From: Algibacter mikhailovii
GTDB lineage: Bacteria; Bacteroidota; Bacteroidia; Flavobacteriales; Flavobacteriaceae
NCBI RefSeq assembly: GCF_014651495.1
Contig: NZ_BMWZ01000002.1
Span: 248,001 to 312,000, forward strand
DNA: 64,000 bases
Direction: 5' to 3'
The position numbers and the translations under genes were made by a program. The notes below the pieces were generated by a model. That model ran no database searches and was not told where the DNA came from. It saw only the letters and a program-made list of their open reading frames with translations. Positions 35,101-43,424 of the stretch are shown here, one piece after another (position 1 is the first letter of the stretch; every line of letters begins with the position of its first letter).

Positions 35101-36391
35101 GTCCAACGCCAAGTTTTCTTGCGTTTTCCATTTTCCCATAATCAAAACCTTCATTAACATTCGGAACCAAAATACCTGCTTGAACCGTAGAAATATCTCT
35201 AACTGCCTCTGTTAATTGAGAATCAGCATTCCCAATAATAGTAGGATCATAAGCGTTATTAGCGTTGTTTGGTAACTCTGTTGCCCCAGGCAAAACATTT
35301 ACCGCAGAACCCAATTTATCTCGCTCACCTAAATCTTGTAAAGCGACAATATTTCTTACATTTTCTGTTCTATTATTTCTATTTGTAACCCAAACCTCTA
35401 ATCGCGTAATCTGCAAACCTCTGTTATTTATAAACGGATAGTTTTTTAAAGACTCATCATAAGTATCTCTAAAGTATTGGGCTAAGAAAAAGTGCCTATT
35501 TTCATCATATTCTCTAATAAAAAAATCAAATTCTTCAACTGTTCCCCCGCCTTGAGCAACAACCGTATTTGACTGTGATTTCTGCTCAGAAAAAACCCCT
35601 GTCACGGTGGTTTTACCAAATTGAAGTTGGGCTTTTACACCAAATAGACTTTGAGCTCCTGTAATTAAAGAGCTATTTAATGGCATACTTACGTTACCTA
35701 CCTCAATTTTCTGTACAATATCATCTTCTGTTGGTGTATATTCTAACTTAATAAGGTTTTGAAAATCAAAAGTGGATTGCGTATCATAATTCGCATTAAT
35801 CTGAAGTCTTGTTCCAACCTTACCAACTAAACTAAGACTGATACGTTGATCAAAATCAAAAGTAAAATTTGTTCTATTTCTGGGAGAAAATGCTGGATTA
35901 TCCTGTTTTGAGTACAAAACGCCTAAATCCATTTCAACAGATCCTTGTGGTATCACCTCAATAGTATTACCACCAAAAATAGATTCAAATAAACCGGATT
36001 TCACATAAAACTCAGGCAATAAATTTTTTCTTGCATCTTCAGCCCCTTCTTTTTTTCCATCAAAAGCATCTATTTTTTCTTTATAATAAAGCCTTTGATT
36101 CTCTTGTGCCACTAACGCATAATATTCCTTGGGGGATAAAATAACAGGATAATTAATGTTAAAACCACCTATGGATTCTGTATAAATATATCGATCTGTA
36201 ATAGGGTCATACCTGTATTTTGACTCTATACTGTTTGGGTTTGGTGTTTTTAACCTTCCTAAATTATAACCTGTCCTAACCGAATCTTGCGGCGTTTGTT
36301 GCGACCAAGATGCTATAGAATAACAAAAAACGAAAACGATTAGCGCTATTCGTGTAATTGCTATTTTAGATTTAAGGTTAGTTAAGTTCAA
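29156..36391 (-). CDS. sprA: T9SS outer membrane translocon SprA/Sov
   Basis: Giant outer-membrane barrel that forms the protein-conducting channel of the type IX secretion system, needed for gliding and secretion of CTD-bearing proteins. The 2411-residue length matches SprA (about 2400 in Flavobacterium). Signal peptide about 1-30 (ending SWSQ), then the family opening YRYDPITDRYIYTE and long stretches of alternating beta strands, ending with a short strand TIRYNFGN. The start codon is TTG at 36391, 6 bp after the ruvA stop; no ATG is available before the signal peptide and no Shine-Dalgarno is visible. Order ruvA-sprA-gcvH is the arrangement I recall from other Flavobacteriia. Confidence 0.95.
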   Translation of the reverse strand: MNLTNLKSKIAITRIALIVFVFCYSIASWSQQTPQDSVRTGYNLGRLKTPNPNSIESKYRYDPITDRYIYTESIGGFNINYPVILSPKEYYALVAQENQRLYYKEKIDAFDGKKEGAEDARKNLLPEFYVKSGLFESIFGGNTIEVIPQGSVEMDLGVLYSKQDNPAFSPRNRTNFTFDFDQRISLSLVGKVGTRLQINANYDTQSTFDFQNLIKLEYTPTEDDIVQKIEVGNVSMPLNSSLITGAQSLFGVKAQLQFGKTTVTGVFSEQKSQSNTVVAQGGGTVEEFDFFIREYDENRHFFLAQYFRDTYDESLKNYPFINNRGLQITRLEVWVTNRNNRTENVRNIVALQDLGERDKLGSAVNVLPGATELPNNANNAYDPTIIGNADSQLTEAVRDISTVQAGILVPNVNEGFDYGKMENARKLGVGQEYTLNTELGYISLNQRLNNDELLAVAFQYTLGGKVYQVGEFANDGVDATDVETNPDGDVISVVNSNLILKMLKSSVTDVDLPVWDLMMKNIYDTGAYNLSQEDFKLNVFYNEASPLNFIRPVNGDSFPLDINGNPVGPNTDEKDLIQNTPLLRVFNLDKLNYNNDPQTRGDGFFDFVPGITVIPQNGKIVFTSAEPFGEYLFNVLGGGDYDDELSYNDDQAKYVYDVLYKSTKTAALDAVEKNKFKLKGRYKASGGDGIPIGSFNVPRGSVRVTAGGRVLVEGIDYTVNYQLGRVQILDAALKASNTPIEVSTENNAVFGQQTRRFTGLNVEHKFNDNFLLGATFLNLNERPVTQKANYGTESINNSIFGVNGNYATKVPFLTRLANKLPNIDTDVESNLSIRGEFAYLAPGAPKGTDLNGEATSYIDDFEGSQNGIDLKSQQSWFLSSRPLDLNVQSNPNEDENGIQNGFQRAMLNWYSIDPIFYSSQRPDGITDEDLSGLYNSRVFINELFPNRDLVQGQNSVLFTLDLAYYPDERGPYNFDPATASGVINNPQDSWAGITRQLTSTDFEQQNVEYIDFWLQDPFQDNPNNPGGKLVFNLGNISEDVIKDGKKLYENGLPKDGDISLLQPTVWGTVTPQNQSLIYAFDTTGEERTNQDVGYDGYNDADEATVFGANFGEDPANDNYTYFLNTDGGIFERYRKYNGVEGNTPDSFSNTDRGANTQPDVEDLNRDNTMNTIDSYYEYELDVNRQNLPTSVADFENMPDSNPLKQFLRDYKERPREVPNGDQLNVRWYQFRVPVQGDHAKAVGGISDLRSVRFTRMYVKDFVEPTVFRFGTLDLVRSDWRRFTAPLDNQAPPFDDTVEFAVGVIGTLENEGRYQSPPGIEPERLFNNNTVVRQNEQSLVVKVCDLEPRDSRGVYKNISLDMRQYKRMRMFMHAEDQDKVSGNLNDDDLVGFIRIGNDLVDNFYQIELPLQVSTSTSREGLWPVENEINLPIEILGKIKAEGISDMSLGNDDPTFYDVINGEVIKVTDPFSGYVAGQHRVAIKGNPNYGDVRSLMMGVKNATTGKELCAEVWFNELRLSELDNEGGWAAVVSMDTNIADFANISATGSQSTSGFGSLEQGPSQRALEDVQQYNVVTNVNIGQLLPKKWGVQLPFNYGQGEELITPKYDQFYKDLTLDSRIEAADTQAEKDAVKEQSEDYTKRQSINFIGVRKIRTTDKKPRFYDVENFTLNYSYNKVEHRDFEIENSEDKRLRLGANYAHNFNPVEVEPFAKNDSIFMNRYWKILKDFNLNLMPASFTINTDLNRQFNRQKFREVDLTGENIAIEELFRRNYTFDFQYAINYNLTKSLQINFTAANSNIVRNYFVDNDLIAGEQDQTLDIWDGLMDFGDPNRQTQNFGLTYQIPLNKIPTFSFIDATYQYTGTFLWQKGSDLYGDIELDGRRYDLGNTIQNSNVHNLNTSLDMNRLYRYIGLTKKPISRARSNARTGVDPAESSDAKPKSQAGSKILNVGIDILTSIKRVQVNYSENSGTFLPGYQQTPGFIGTLKPSLGFTFGGQRDVRFEAARRGWLTRFPEFNQQYTTTNTKQLDMSASLQPTRDLKIDVVANRSYLENYAENYIVDGPEDNLQYQSLTPNTFGNFNISTLLISTAFQKSDEVNSQAFEDFRSNRLTIANRLARDFYGNDNFDRDEEGYPLGFGKNNQKVLLPSFLAAYQGKSADKITTRAFRDVAIPNWDLKYTGLMKIGWFKKNFRRFSLTHGYRSVYTINQFTTNLNLNLNPDDQEYPIPGLPYDQQSDAAKDQSGNYKNELLYTNVNLTEMFSPLVRIDFEMKNSVRVLAEIKKDRLMSLSFDNNLMTEVKGNEYIVGLGYRIKDLRIRSKLAGPSKRIISDLNMKADVSVRDNKTIIRYLDLDNNQITSGQTIWGLKYSADYAFSRNLTGIFYLDYTFSDYAISTAFPQTTLRSGFTIRYNFGN

Positions 36392-36397
36392 AATATA

Positions 36398-36979
36398 TTA
36401 TAAATTTTTTAAAGCCTGCTTTATGATGGTTTCAACATCAGCATCTGGCTGCGCTATCATAATCTTATCCACAACTCGTTCAGCTTGTTTTTTAACAAAA
36501 CCAAGAACTTCTAAAGCAGATAACGCTTCATCTTTATTGGTATTGCCTTGAGAAACCGAAACTTCATCAAGATCATAGATCTTCAAGATTTTATCTTTCA
36601 AATCAATAATAACACGTTGTGCCGTTTTAGCACCAATACCCTTTATAGATTGTATTAAAGCGACATCACTTGAGGCTATCCCTTCTCTAACTTGTTTTGG
36701 TGTTAATGATGATAACATGGTACGCGCAATACTAGCACCTATTCCACTAACCGATATGAGCAATCTAAAAATTTCACGTTCTGCTACAGATGCAAACCCA
36801 TACAACGTATGAGAATCCTCCTTTACTTGCAAGTGCGTATATAATTTTAAGTGTTCACCATCTGGTATTTGAGAAAATGTATGTAGCGAAATATGGAGCA
36901 TATACCCCACACCATTACAATCAATCACAACATGAGTGGGATTCTTTTCAGTAAGTTTTCCTTGAATGTGCGTTATCAT
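36398..36979 (-). CDS. ruvA: Holliday junction branch migration protein RuvA
   Basis: DNA-junction-binding subunit of the RuvAB motor. 193 residues with an N-terminal OB fold (about 1-62, MITHIQGKLTEKNPTHVVID), two helix-hairpin-helix motifs (LISVSGIGASIARTML near 79-94 and IQSIKGIGAKTAQRVI near 110-125) and a C-terminal RuvB-contacting domain (about 145-193). It is placed between maeB (gap 55 bp) and sprA (gap 6 bp), while its partner ruvB is about 3.4 kb upstream on the same strand. Confidence 0.96.
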   Translation of the reverse strand: MITHIQGKLTEKNPTHVVIDCNGVGYMLHISLHTFSQIPDGEHLKLYTHLQVKEDSHTLYGFASVAEREIFRLLISVSGIGASIARTMLSSLTPKQVREGIASSDVALIQSIKGIGAKTAQRVIIDLKDKILKIYDLDEVSVSQGNTNKDEALSALEVLGFVKKQAERVVDKIMIAQPDADVETIIKQALKNL

Positions 36980-37034
36980 GAATAGTTATTGGTTAACCGC
37001 CCAAATGTAATAAAATTATTTACAATCCATTCAC

Positions 37035-39329
37035 TTACTTTTCAGCATTTTCCAAGTCAGTCTTTTCTTTGTATTGCGCATCTATTACGGCTATTGCCGT
37101 CATATTAACTATTTCATCTACACTAGCACCTAATTGTAAAATATGCACCGGTTTTTTCATCCCCAACATGATTGGTCCAATGGAGTCTGCTTCATGTAAT
37201 TCTTTCAATAATTTATAGGTAATATTTGCCGAATCTAAATTTGGAAAAATTAAAGAGTTAACCTTCTTACCAACCAATTTAGAGAATGGGAACCTTTCAC
37301 GTAACATCTCATCATTAAGGGCAAAATCAGTTTGTAACTCACCATCTACAAGTAAATCTGGATAATGACGATGTAAATACGCCACTGCTTCCCTAATTTT
37401 GGATGCGCGGTCATTATCTGAAGAACCAAAATTTGAATAAGATACCATCGCCATTACAGGAGTCATACCGAACATTTTGATTACCTGAGAGGTCATTTGT
37501 GCTATTTTCGCCAAGGTTTTAGAATCAGGATCTACATTTATAGAGGTATCACTTAAAAACATAGGACCTCGCTTGGTCATCATAATGTTTGTTGTTGCTG
37601 CTCTACTTACGCCATCAGCCAAACCTATAAGTTCTAACATAGGTTTTAATACAGTAGGATAATTATTTGAATATCCTGATATCAATCCATCGGCATCGCC
37701 TTGATTAACCATCATAGCAGCAAAATAATTTCTTTCTCGCATTAAGCGCTGCGCCGCATAATAGGTTACACCACGTCTTTTACGTTGCTGCCAATACACT
37801 TCAGCGTATCTATTTTTACAATCATTTTCCTCTTCTGTTTTAGGATCTCTTATTTCTATATCGGCATCAAAATCTATTTCAGCCATAAGTGCTTCAATAG
37901 TCTCTTTTCTTCCTAACAGAATGGGTATGGCAATTCCCTCTTCATATACAATTTGAGCTGCTTTTAACACATCCAATTGATCGGCTTCTGCAAAAACAAT
38001 ACGTTTAGGGTGAAGTTTAGCTCTATTCAACAACAACCTTACCAACTTATTATCAGAACCTAAACGTTCAAGCAACGTGTCTTTATATTTTTCCCAATCA
38101 AGAATTTGTTTTTTAGCAACGCCACTATCAATAGCCGCTTTTGCCACGGCCGGAGGCACTTCTGCTATTAAACGTGGATCAAAAGGCTTTGGAATTATAT
38201 AATCTCTTCCAAAGGTTAAACGTGTTTCACCATAAGCCACATTAACCTGCTCAGGAACTGGCTCTTTGGCCAATTTAGCCAGCGCCTTTACCGCTGCCAT
38301 CTTCATTGCTTCATTAATTTTAGTCGCGCGAACATCTAAAGCGCCTCTAAAAATAAAAGGAAAACCAAGTACATTATTTACTTGGTTTGGATGGTCACTT
38401 CTACCAGTGGCCATAATAATATCCTTACGGGTTGCTATGGCGATATCGTATTTAATCTCAGGATCTGGGTTAGCCATGGCAAAAACAATGGGGTTCTTAG
38501 CCATAGCCAGCAACATTTCAGGTGATACAATATTAGCCATAGATAGGCCAATAAAAACATCGGCATCTTTCATGGCCTCATCCAGCGTATCTATTTTTCT
38601 ATGCGTTGCAAATTCTGCTTTTTCTTTAGTAAGATTCTCTCTATCATCTCTAATAACACCTTTACTATCTAGCATTACCATGTTTTCTCGCTTAGCGCCA
38701 CAGGCTTGATATAAACGCGAACATGAAATAGCGGCAGCTCCTGCTCCACTTATTACTATTTTAACTTCATCTATTTTTTTATCTGAGATTTCCACAGCAT
38801 TTAATAACGCTGCGGCTGATATTATCGCTGTTCCGTGCTGATCATCATGCATGACCGGAATATCCAACTCTTCTTTTAAGCGTCTTTCAATTTCAAAAGC
38901 TTCAGGGGCCTTAATATCTTCAAGATTTATGCCGCCAAACGTAGGCGCAATCTTTTTTACGGTCTCGATAAACTCTTCAACATTTTCGGTATCAACCTCA
39001 ATATCAAAAACATCTATATCAGCAAATATTTTAAACAACAATCCTTTACCTTCCATCACAGGCTTGGAAGCTTCAGGTCCTATATTTCCTAATCCTAAAA
39101 CAGCTGTACCGTTTGAAATTACCGCAACAAGATTCCCTTTGGCCGTATATTTATAAACCGATTCAGTATCTTTTTCTATCTCTAAACAAGGTACCGCAAC
39201 ACCTGGAGAATATGCTAATGATAAATCTCTCTGACTTGCATATTTTTTAGTTGGAACAACTTTTATTTTACCGGGAGTTGGTTTTGCATGATAAATAAGG
39301 GCCTCTCTTCGTTTACTTTGTTCGCTCAT
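37035..39329 (-). CDS. maeB: NADP-dependent malic enzyme with phosphotransacetylase-like C-terminal domain
   Basis: Converts malate to pyruvate and CO2 with NADPH formation. Residues about 1-430 are the malic enzyme part: YSPGVAVPCLEI, DQHGTAIISAAALLNA, the NAD(P)-binding VISGAGAAAISCSRLY; residues about 430-764 match phosphotransacetylase, which in MaeB is regulatory. The 764-residue length is typical. No signal peptide. A minus-strand TATATTTG at 39352-39359 is a plausible -7 element with a leader of about 20 nt. Followed by ruvA and sprA, all on one strand with short gaps. Confidence 0.94.
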   Translation of the reverse strand: MSEQSKRREALIYHAKPTPGKIKVVPTKKYASQRDLSLAYSPGVAVPCLEIEKDTESVYKYTAKGNLVAVISNGTAVLGLGNIGPEASKPVMEGKGLLFKIFADIDVFDIEVDTENVEEFIETVKKIAPTFGGINLEDIKAPEAFEIERRLKEELDIPVMHDDQHGTAIISAAALLNAVEISDKKIDEVKIVISGAGAAAISCSRLYQACGAKRENMVMLDSKGVIRDDRENLTKEKAEFATHRKIDTLDEAMKDADVFIGLSMANIVSPEMLLAMAKNPIVFAMANPDPEIKYDIAIATRKDIIMATGRSDHPNQVNNVLGFPFIFRGALDVRATKINEAMKMAAVKALAKLAKEPVPEQVNVAYGETRLTFGRDYIIPKPFDPRLIAEVPPAVAKAAIDSGVAKKQILDWEKYKDTLLERLGSDNKLVRLLLNRAKLHPKRIVFAEADQLDVLKAAQIVYEEGIAIPILLGRKETIEALMAEIDFDADIEIRDPKTEEENDCKNRYAEVYWQQRKRRGVTYYAAQRLMRERNYFAAMMVNQGDADGLISGYSNNYPTVLKPMLELIGLADGVSRAATTNIMMTKRGPMFLSDTSINVDPDSKTLAKIAQMTSQVIKMFGMTPVMAMVSYSNFGSSDNDRASKIREAVAYLHRHYPDLLVDGELQTDFALNDEMLRERFPFSKLVGKKVNSLIFPNLDSANITYKLLKELHEADSIGPIMLGMKKPVHILQLGASVDEIVNMTAIAVIDAQYKEKTDLENAEK

Positions 39330-39351
39330 ATGGAATATAATTTGAAACTAA

Positions 39352-39359
39352 CAAATATA
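39352..39359 (-). promoter_or_regulatory. Candidate -7 box for maeB
   Basis: TATATTTG on the minus strand fits TAnnTTTG and ends about 23 bp before the maeB ATG. No TTG at the right distance upstream, so confidence is moderate. Confidence 0.4.
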
Positions 39360-39380
39360 AGAATCCTAACAAGGAAACGC

Positions 39381-40307
39381 TTATTCTTTTAAAAAATTGA
39401 TGTTTCTTTTTAAACCTGTATACTTGGTTCTTTTTACTGCTGATTTTTTAAATACGGCAAGAAAGGTTTCTTCAGTAATTTCCTCCCAATCTTTCTTTGT
39501 CATCGATAAAAGTTCTGGATGCGGATTAAATAATGGCTCATTATGCGCTTTTGAGAATCGGTTCCATGGGCACACATCTTGACACACATCACAACCAAAC
39601 ATCCAATCGTCAAATTTCCCTTTAAATTCTGATGGGATATTTTCCTTAAGTTCAATGGTAAAATATGAAATACATTTACTGCCATCTACCACATAAGGTT
39701 CTGTGATTGCTTCCGTAGGACAGGCATCAATACATGCGGTGCACGTCCCACAATGATCAGTCACTGCTGAATCATATTCCAAGTCTAAATCAATGATAAG
39801 CTCAGCAATAAAATAAAAGGACCCCACTTGCTGGGTTATTAAATTACTATGTTTTCCAATCCATCCTAAACCAGATTTTGCCGCCCATGCTTTATCTAAA
39901 ACAGGAGCTGAATCAACAAAGGCTCTACCATGTACCTCACCAATTTCTTCATTAATAAAGTGCAATAGCGATTTGAGCTTGTCTTTTATAACAAAATGAT
40001 AATCGGTTCCGTAGGCGTATTTTGACAGTTTAAAACTATCTTGATTTTGTGTTTCTGATGGATAGTAATTGAGTAATAGCGAAATCACGCTTTTAGAATC
40101 GTCAACCAATTTTGTTGGATCAAGGCGTTTATCAAAATGATTTTCCATATACCTCATTTCGCCATGCATATTTTTATTTAGCCATTTTTCTAATCGAGGC
40201 GCCTCTTCTTCTAAAAATTGAGCTTTACTAATACCACAAGATAAAAAACCGAGGCGCTTTGCTTCGGTTTTTATTAATTGTGAATATTTAAATTTGTTTT
40301 CAATCAT
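39381..40307 (-). CDS. queG: Epoxyqueuosine reductase
   Basis: Last step of queuosine synthesis in tRNA: reduction of epoxyqueuosine by a cobalamin and two [4Fe-4S] clusters. 308 residues with the QueG N-terminal cobalamin-binding part ([11 protein letters not shown], then [12 protein letters not shown]), [22 protein letters not shown] split near 130-155, and the cluster ligands [16 protein letters not shown] (about 186-201) and [11 protein letters not shown] (about 239-249). Cytoplasmic. It follows ruvB by 32 bp and is probably co-transcribed with it. Confidence 0.95.
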   Translation of the reverse strand: MIENKFKYSQLIKTEAKRLGFLSCGISKAQFLEEEAPRLEKWLNKNMHGEMRYMENHFDKRLDPTKLVDDSKSVISLLLNYYPSETQNQDSFKLSKYAYGTDYHFVIKDKLKSLLHFINEEIGEVHGRAFVDSAPVLDKAWAAKSGLGWIGKHSNLITQQVGSFYFIAELIIDLDLEYDSAVTDHCGTCTACIDACPTEAITEPYVVDGSKCISYFTIELKENIPSEFKGKFDDWMFGCDVCQDVCPWNRFSKAHNEPLFNPHPELLSMTKKDWEEITEETFLAVFKKSAVKRTKYTGLKRNINFLKE

Positions 40308-40339
40308 TAGAAAAACGGCTAAATAAAACCTTACAGTAT

Positions 40340-41362
40340 TTAAAACAACCCACCTTGAACAGACCCTTTAATTCTCCCTAAATGTTTATAAGCCTGCTCT
40401 GTTACCTCACGCCCTCTTGGCGTACGCATGATAAAACCCTGTTGAATTAAAAAGGGTTCATAAACCTCTTCGATAGTTTCTGGACTTTCACTAACAGCCG
40501 TTGCAATAGTAGTAATACCAACGGGACCTCCCTTAAATTTATCTATGATGGTTGACAAAATTTTATTATCCATTTCATCCAATCCATGTGCATCTACATT
40601 TAAAGCTTCCAAAGCATATTTTGCAATTTTAATATCAATACTGCCGTTTCCCTTAATTTGAGCAAAATCTCTAACACGTCTTAGCAGTGCATTTGCAATT
40701 CTAGGTGTACCTCTGCTTCTGCCTGCGATTTCTATGGCAGCCTCCATGGATATTGGAACGTCTAAAATTGTAGCACTACGCTGAATGATTGTAGTTAGTA
40801 AATCTGTTTTATAATATTGAAGCCTACTCTGTATACCAAAGCGAGCACGCATTGGAGATGTTAATAATCCCGAACGTGTTGTTGCCCCAACCAGCGTAAA
40901 TGGATTTAAATTGATTTGAACCGTCCTTGCATTAGGCCCAGTTTCAATCATGATATCAATTTTATAATCTTCCATGGCAGAATACAAATACTCTTCTACT
41001 ATTGGACTCAAACGATGAATCTCATCAATAAAAAGCACATCGCGCTCATCAAGATTAGTCAGCAAGCCTGCCAAATCACCCGGTTTATCTAATACTGGTC
41101 CAGAGGTGACTTTTATTCCAACACTTAATTCATTTGCCAAAATATGGGCAAGCGTTGTTTTTCCAAGCCCTGGAGGCCCATGAAATAAGGTATGATCTAA
41201 AGCCTCAGTTCTTAGATTGGCTGCTTGAACAAATATTTGTAGATTTTCTAAAACCTGATCCTGACCTGTAAAATCATCAAAAGAAAGGGGTCTTAACTTT
41301 TTTTCAACGTCAACCTCTTCTGGAGAAAAATTATCATTTGTTGGATCTAGATTTTCATTCAT
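40340..41362 (-). CDS. ruvB: Holliday junction branch migration helicase RuvB
   Basis: AAA+ motor that drives branch migration with RuvA. Walker [10 protein letters not shown] (about 64-72), Walker [11 protein letters not shown] (about 109-118), sensor 1 [18 protein letters not shown] (about 155-172, including the arginine finger region), and a C-terminal winged helix ([17 protein letters not shown]). 340 residues is normal. First gene of a ruvB-queG pair; a minus-strand TATATTTG at 41453-41460 may be its -7 element, which would leave a leader of about 85 nt. Confidence 0.97.
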   Translation of the reverse strand: MNENLDPTNDNFSPEEVDVEKKLRPLSFDDFTGQDQVLENLQIFVQAANLRTEALDHTLFHGPPGLGKTTLAHILANELSVGIKVTSGPVLDKPGDLAGLLTNLDERDVLFIDEIHRLSPIVEEYLYSAMEDYKIDIMIETGPNARTVQINLNPFTLVGATTRSGLLTSPMRARFGIQSRLQYYKTDLLTTIIQRSATILDVPISMEAAIEIAGRSRGTPRIANALLRRVRDFAQIKGNGSIDIKIAKYALEALNVDAHGLDEMDNKILSTIIDKFKGGPVGITTIATAVSESPETIEEVYEPFLIQQGFIMRTPRGREVTEQAYKHLGRIKGSVQGGLF

Positions 41363-41459
41363 ATTACCATCCCGACAAAACCGGAATTATATTTATTTAT
41401 TGCCTCAGTTCTCATGAAAGTGTATTCCAATAATTTCTGAAATGACACTAAGCAAATAT

Positions 41460-41494
41460 AAACAAAAAGCCTTTCCTATATAGGAAAGGCTTTT
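41460..41494 (-). terminator. Terminator after the OmpA-type gene
   Basis: Perfect palindrome 41465-41494 (14-bp stem, 2-nt nominal loop) with T-rich sequence continuing on the minus strand. It closes the adhesin-PorP-OmpA unit 26 bp after its last stop codon, and separates it from ruvB. Confidence 0.85.
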
Positions 41495-41519
41495 AAATTA
41501 GAATAATTAGGTGTCTTAA

Positions 41520-43403
41520 TTAATTTAAAATAGTGAACTCACAACGTCTATTCACATTATACTCTGATTCAGAACACATATTCTCTTTTACGCAGTTATT
41601 AAGTGGTTGCATTTCGCCATAACCAACACTACTTAGACGGCTTCTTTCTATGCCTTGACTTACCAAGTATTCCATGGTAGACGAAGCTCTCATTTTAGAT
41701 AATTCTAAATTAAACTCAGCTCGACCTCGCGCATCAGTATGCGCCGACACTTCAACCTCCATATAAGGATATTTTTTCATCAAATCTACCAGTACATTTA
41801 AAGTGTTAGCAGCCCCTTCGTTTATTTTAGCACTACTAAAATTAAAATATATCTTATCCAATTTAACTTGTACTACTCCCTTTTTGTTTTCTTGAATACG
41901 CTCTTCAGCCGTTGTATAGGCCTGTAAAGCCAACTTGATATTTTGTTGCACCTTACCTTCTTTATCTGTTGAGAATTCAATATCTTCAGGAATATATGCC
42001 TTTTTTGTACCTCTAAACTTATACTTCTTATTAGGTTCAATTTTAAACATATAATAAGCATCATCACCTACAACCATTTCTGCTATAGATTCTCCGGATT
42101 CATCAAATAATTCTACTTTAGCGCCTACTAACAATTCATCGCTAATTTTATCCTGAATCACACCCTCTACAAGGTATTTAGACAAATCATTTCTTACCCT
42201 TTCAAAAGCAAATATCCTGTCAGAGCCCGTTCTATTCGAAGATACATTTCCTTTATTTTCCTTTTCCAAAACTGCGAATGAAAAATCATCTAAACCACTA
42301 TTAATAGTACCTCCTAAATTTACTGGAGTGTCAAAATCACCATTAATACTATTACTTCTAAACACATCTAGACCGCCATAGCCCTGTTGTCCGTCTGATG
42401 AAAAATACAGCACATCGTACGCACTTATAAATGGGAACTGCTCCCTATTCTCAGTATTTATTAAATGGCCTAAATTCTCAGGTTCGCCAAATGTACCATC
42501 ATCATTAATAGCCACTTTATATATATCAAACCCGCCTAAAGACCCTGGCATATCACTTGAAAAATATAATGTTTTCTCATCCTTGCTTAATGTTGGATGC
42601 ACTGTACTATATAAATCTGATGTAAATGGGAGGGCTTCAATATTAGTCCAATCGCCCTCAATGAATTCAGCCCTATAGAGTTTAACTTGAGCAATTTTAT
42701 CCTGACCTGTTTTTTTTCTTTTTTTACCTGTTCTATTAAAATACATAGTCATACCATCTTTGGTAAAAACGGCACTACTCTCGTGCATTTTTGTATTAAT
42801 AGATTTTGGTAAAGGGACTATTTCTTTCAACACAGTATCATTCACAATACTAGCAGTATACAAATCTAAATACGGTAAATTATTCCAAACGTATGCTGAT
42901 GCATCTGTATTCCTTGATGAAGAAAAAACTACTTTATCATTGAAATAGGACATCCCAAAATCACCAATAGGATTTTGAGTGTTTATCTCCTTTAATTTAA
43001 AATTATGCGGGGTACTCTTTTCAATAGATGCTAAAGAGTCAGATGTATTAAAGGTTTTATTGTAATGCCTGCTTAAATATTTATCAGCCTCTTCATAAGC
43101 ACCTACGCCCTTTAGAGCTTGTGCAAATCGAAAATCACAGTCCTTATTTAATGAATCGCCATATTTTAAATAAAGTTCTCGATACGTTTTAGACGCCTTT
43201 TCAAAATTAGAATTATAATAATAACTGTCTCCCAAATTTTTGAGTACTTCTTGAGTATGCTCATTGGCCTCATAAACTTGAGCAGCCTCATAGTAGGCCT
43301 TCATATCAAAAAGTTTATTGGCGCGTTTGAGGGTGTTACTCTGAGCAAATATTAATCCCCCAAATAATAAAAGGCTTGCAAGTATGTATCTATTTTTTTT
43401 CAT
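41520..43403 (-). CDS. OmpA-family protein with PD40 repeats (T9SS adhesin unit)
   Basis: Outer-membrane-associated, peptidoglycan-binding protein of the kind found next to PorP/SprF genes. Signal peptide (1-20), a TPR-like helical N-terminal part (about 25-110), WD40/PD40-type beta-propeller strands (LSKDEKTLYFSSDMPGS, YDVLYFSSDGQQGYGG), a carboxypeptidase-regulatory-like domain (about 400-470), and a C-terminal OmpA domain (about 505-627) with HTDARGRAEFNLELSKMRA and RRCEFTI. ATG 43403 gives a clean signal peptide and has AGGAAAG just upstream; ATG 43421 would add six residues. The architecture resembles the PorE/SprE-associated proteins of T9SS. Confidence 0.9.
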   Translation of the reverse strand: MKKNRYILASLLLFGGLIFAQSNTLKRANKLFDMKAYYEAAQVYEANEHTQEVLKNLGDSYYYNSNFEKASKTYRELYLKYGDSLNKDCDFRFAQALKGVGAYEEADKYLSRHYNKTFNTSDSLASIEKSTPHNFKLKEINTQNPIGDFGMSYFNDKVVFSSSRNTDASAYVWNNLPYLDLYTASIVNDTVLKEIVPLPKSINTKMHESSAVFTKDGMTMYFNRTGKKRKKTGQDKIAQVKLYRAEFIEGDWTNIEALPFTSDLYSTVHPTLSKDEKTLYFSSDMPGSLGGFDIYKVAINDDGTFGEPENLGHLINTENREQFPFISAYDVLYFSSDGQQGYGGLDVFRSNSINGDFDTPVNLGGTINSGLDDFSFAVLEKENKGNVSSNRTGSDRIFAFERVRNDLSKYLVEGVIQDKISDELLVGAKVELFDESGESIAEMVVGDDAYYMFKIEPNKKYKFRGTKKAYIPEDIEFSTDKEGKVQQNIKLALQAYTTAEERIQENKKGVVQVKLDKIYFNFSSAKINEGAANTLNVLVDLMKKYPYMEVEVSAHTDARGRAEFNLELSKMRASSTMEYLVSQGIERSRLSSVGYGEMQPLNNCVKENMCSESEYNVNRRCEFTILN

Positions 43404-43424
43404 GCTTTCCTGTTTATTCAATGC

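Noticed and set aside
38266-38709. 147-codon plus-strand frame inside maeB
   Set aside because: Antisense to a conserved malic enzyme; composition is that of a mirror frame.
41453-41460. TATATTTG as ruvB promoter
   Set aside because: Matches the -7 consensus on the minus strand but lies beside the terminator palindrome with no TTG at the -33 position; mentioned under ruvB but not listed separately.
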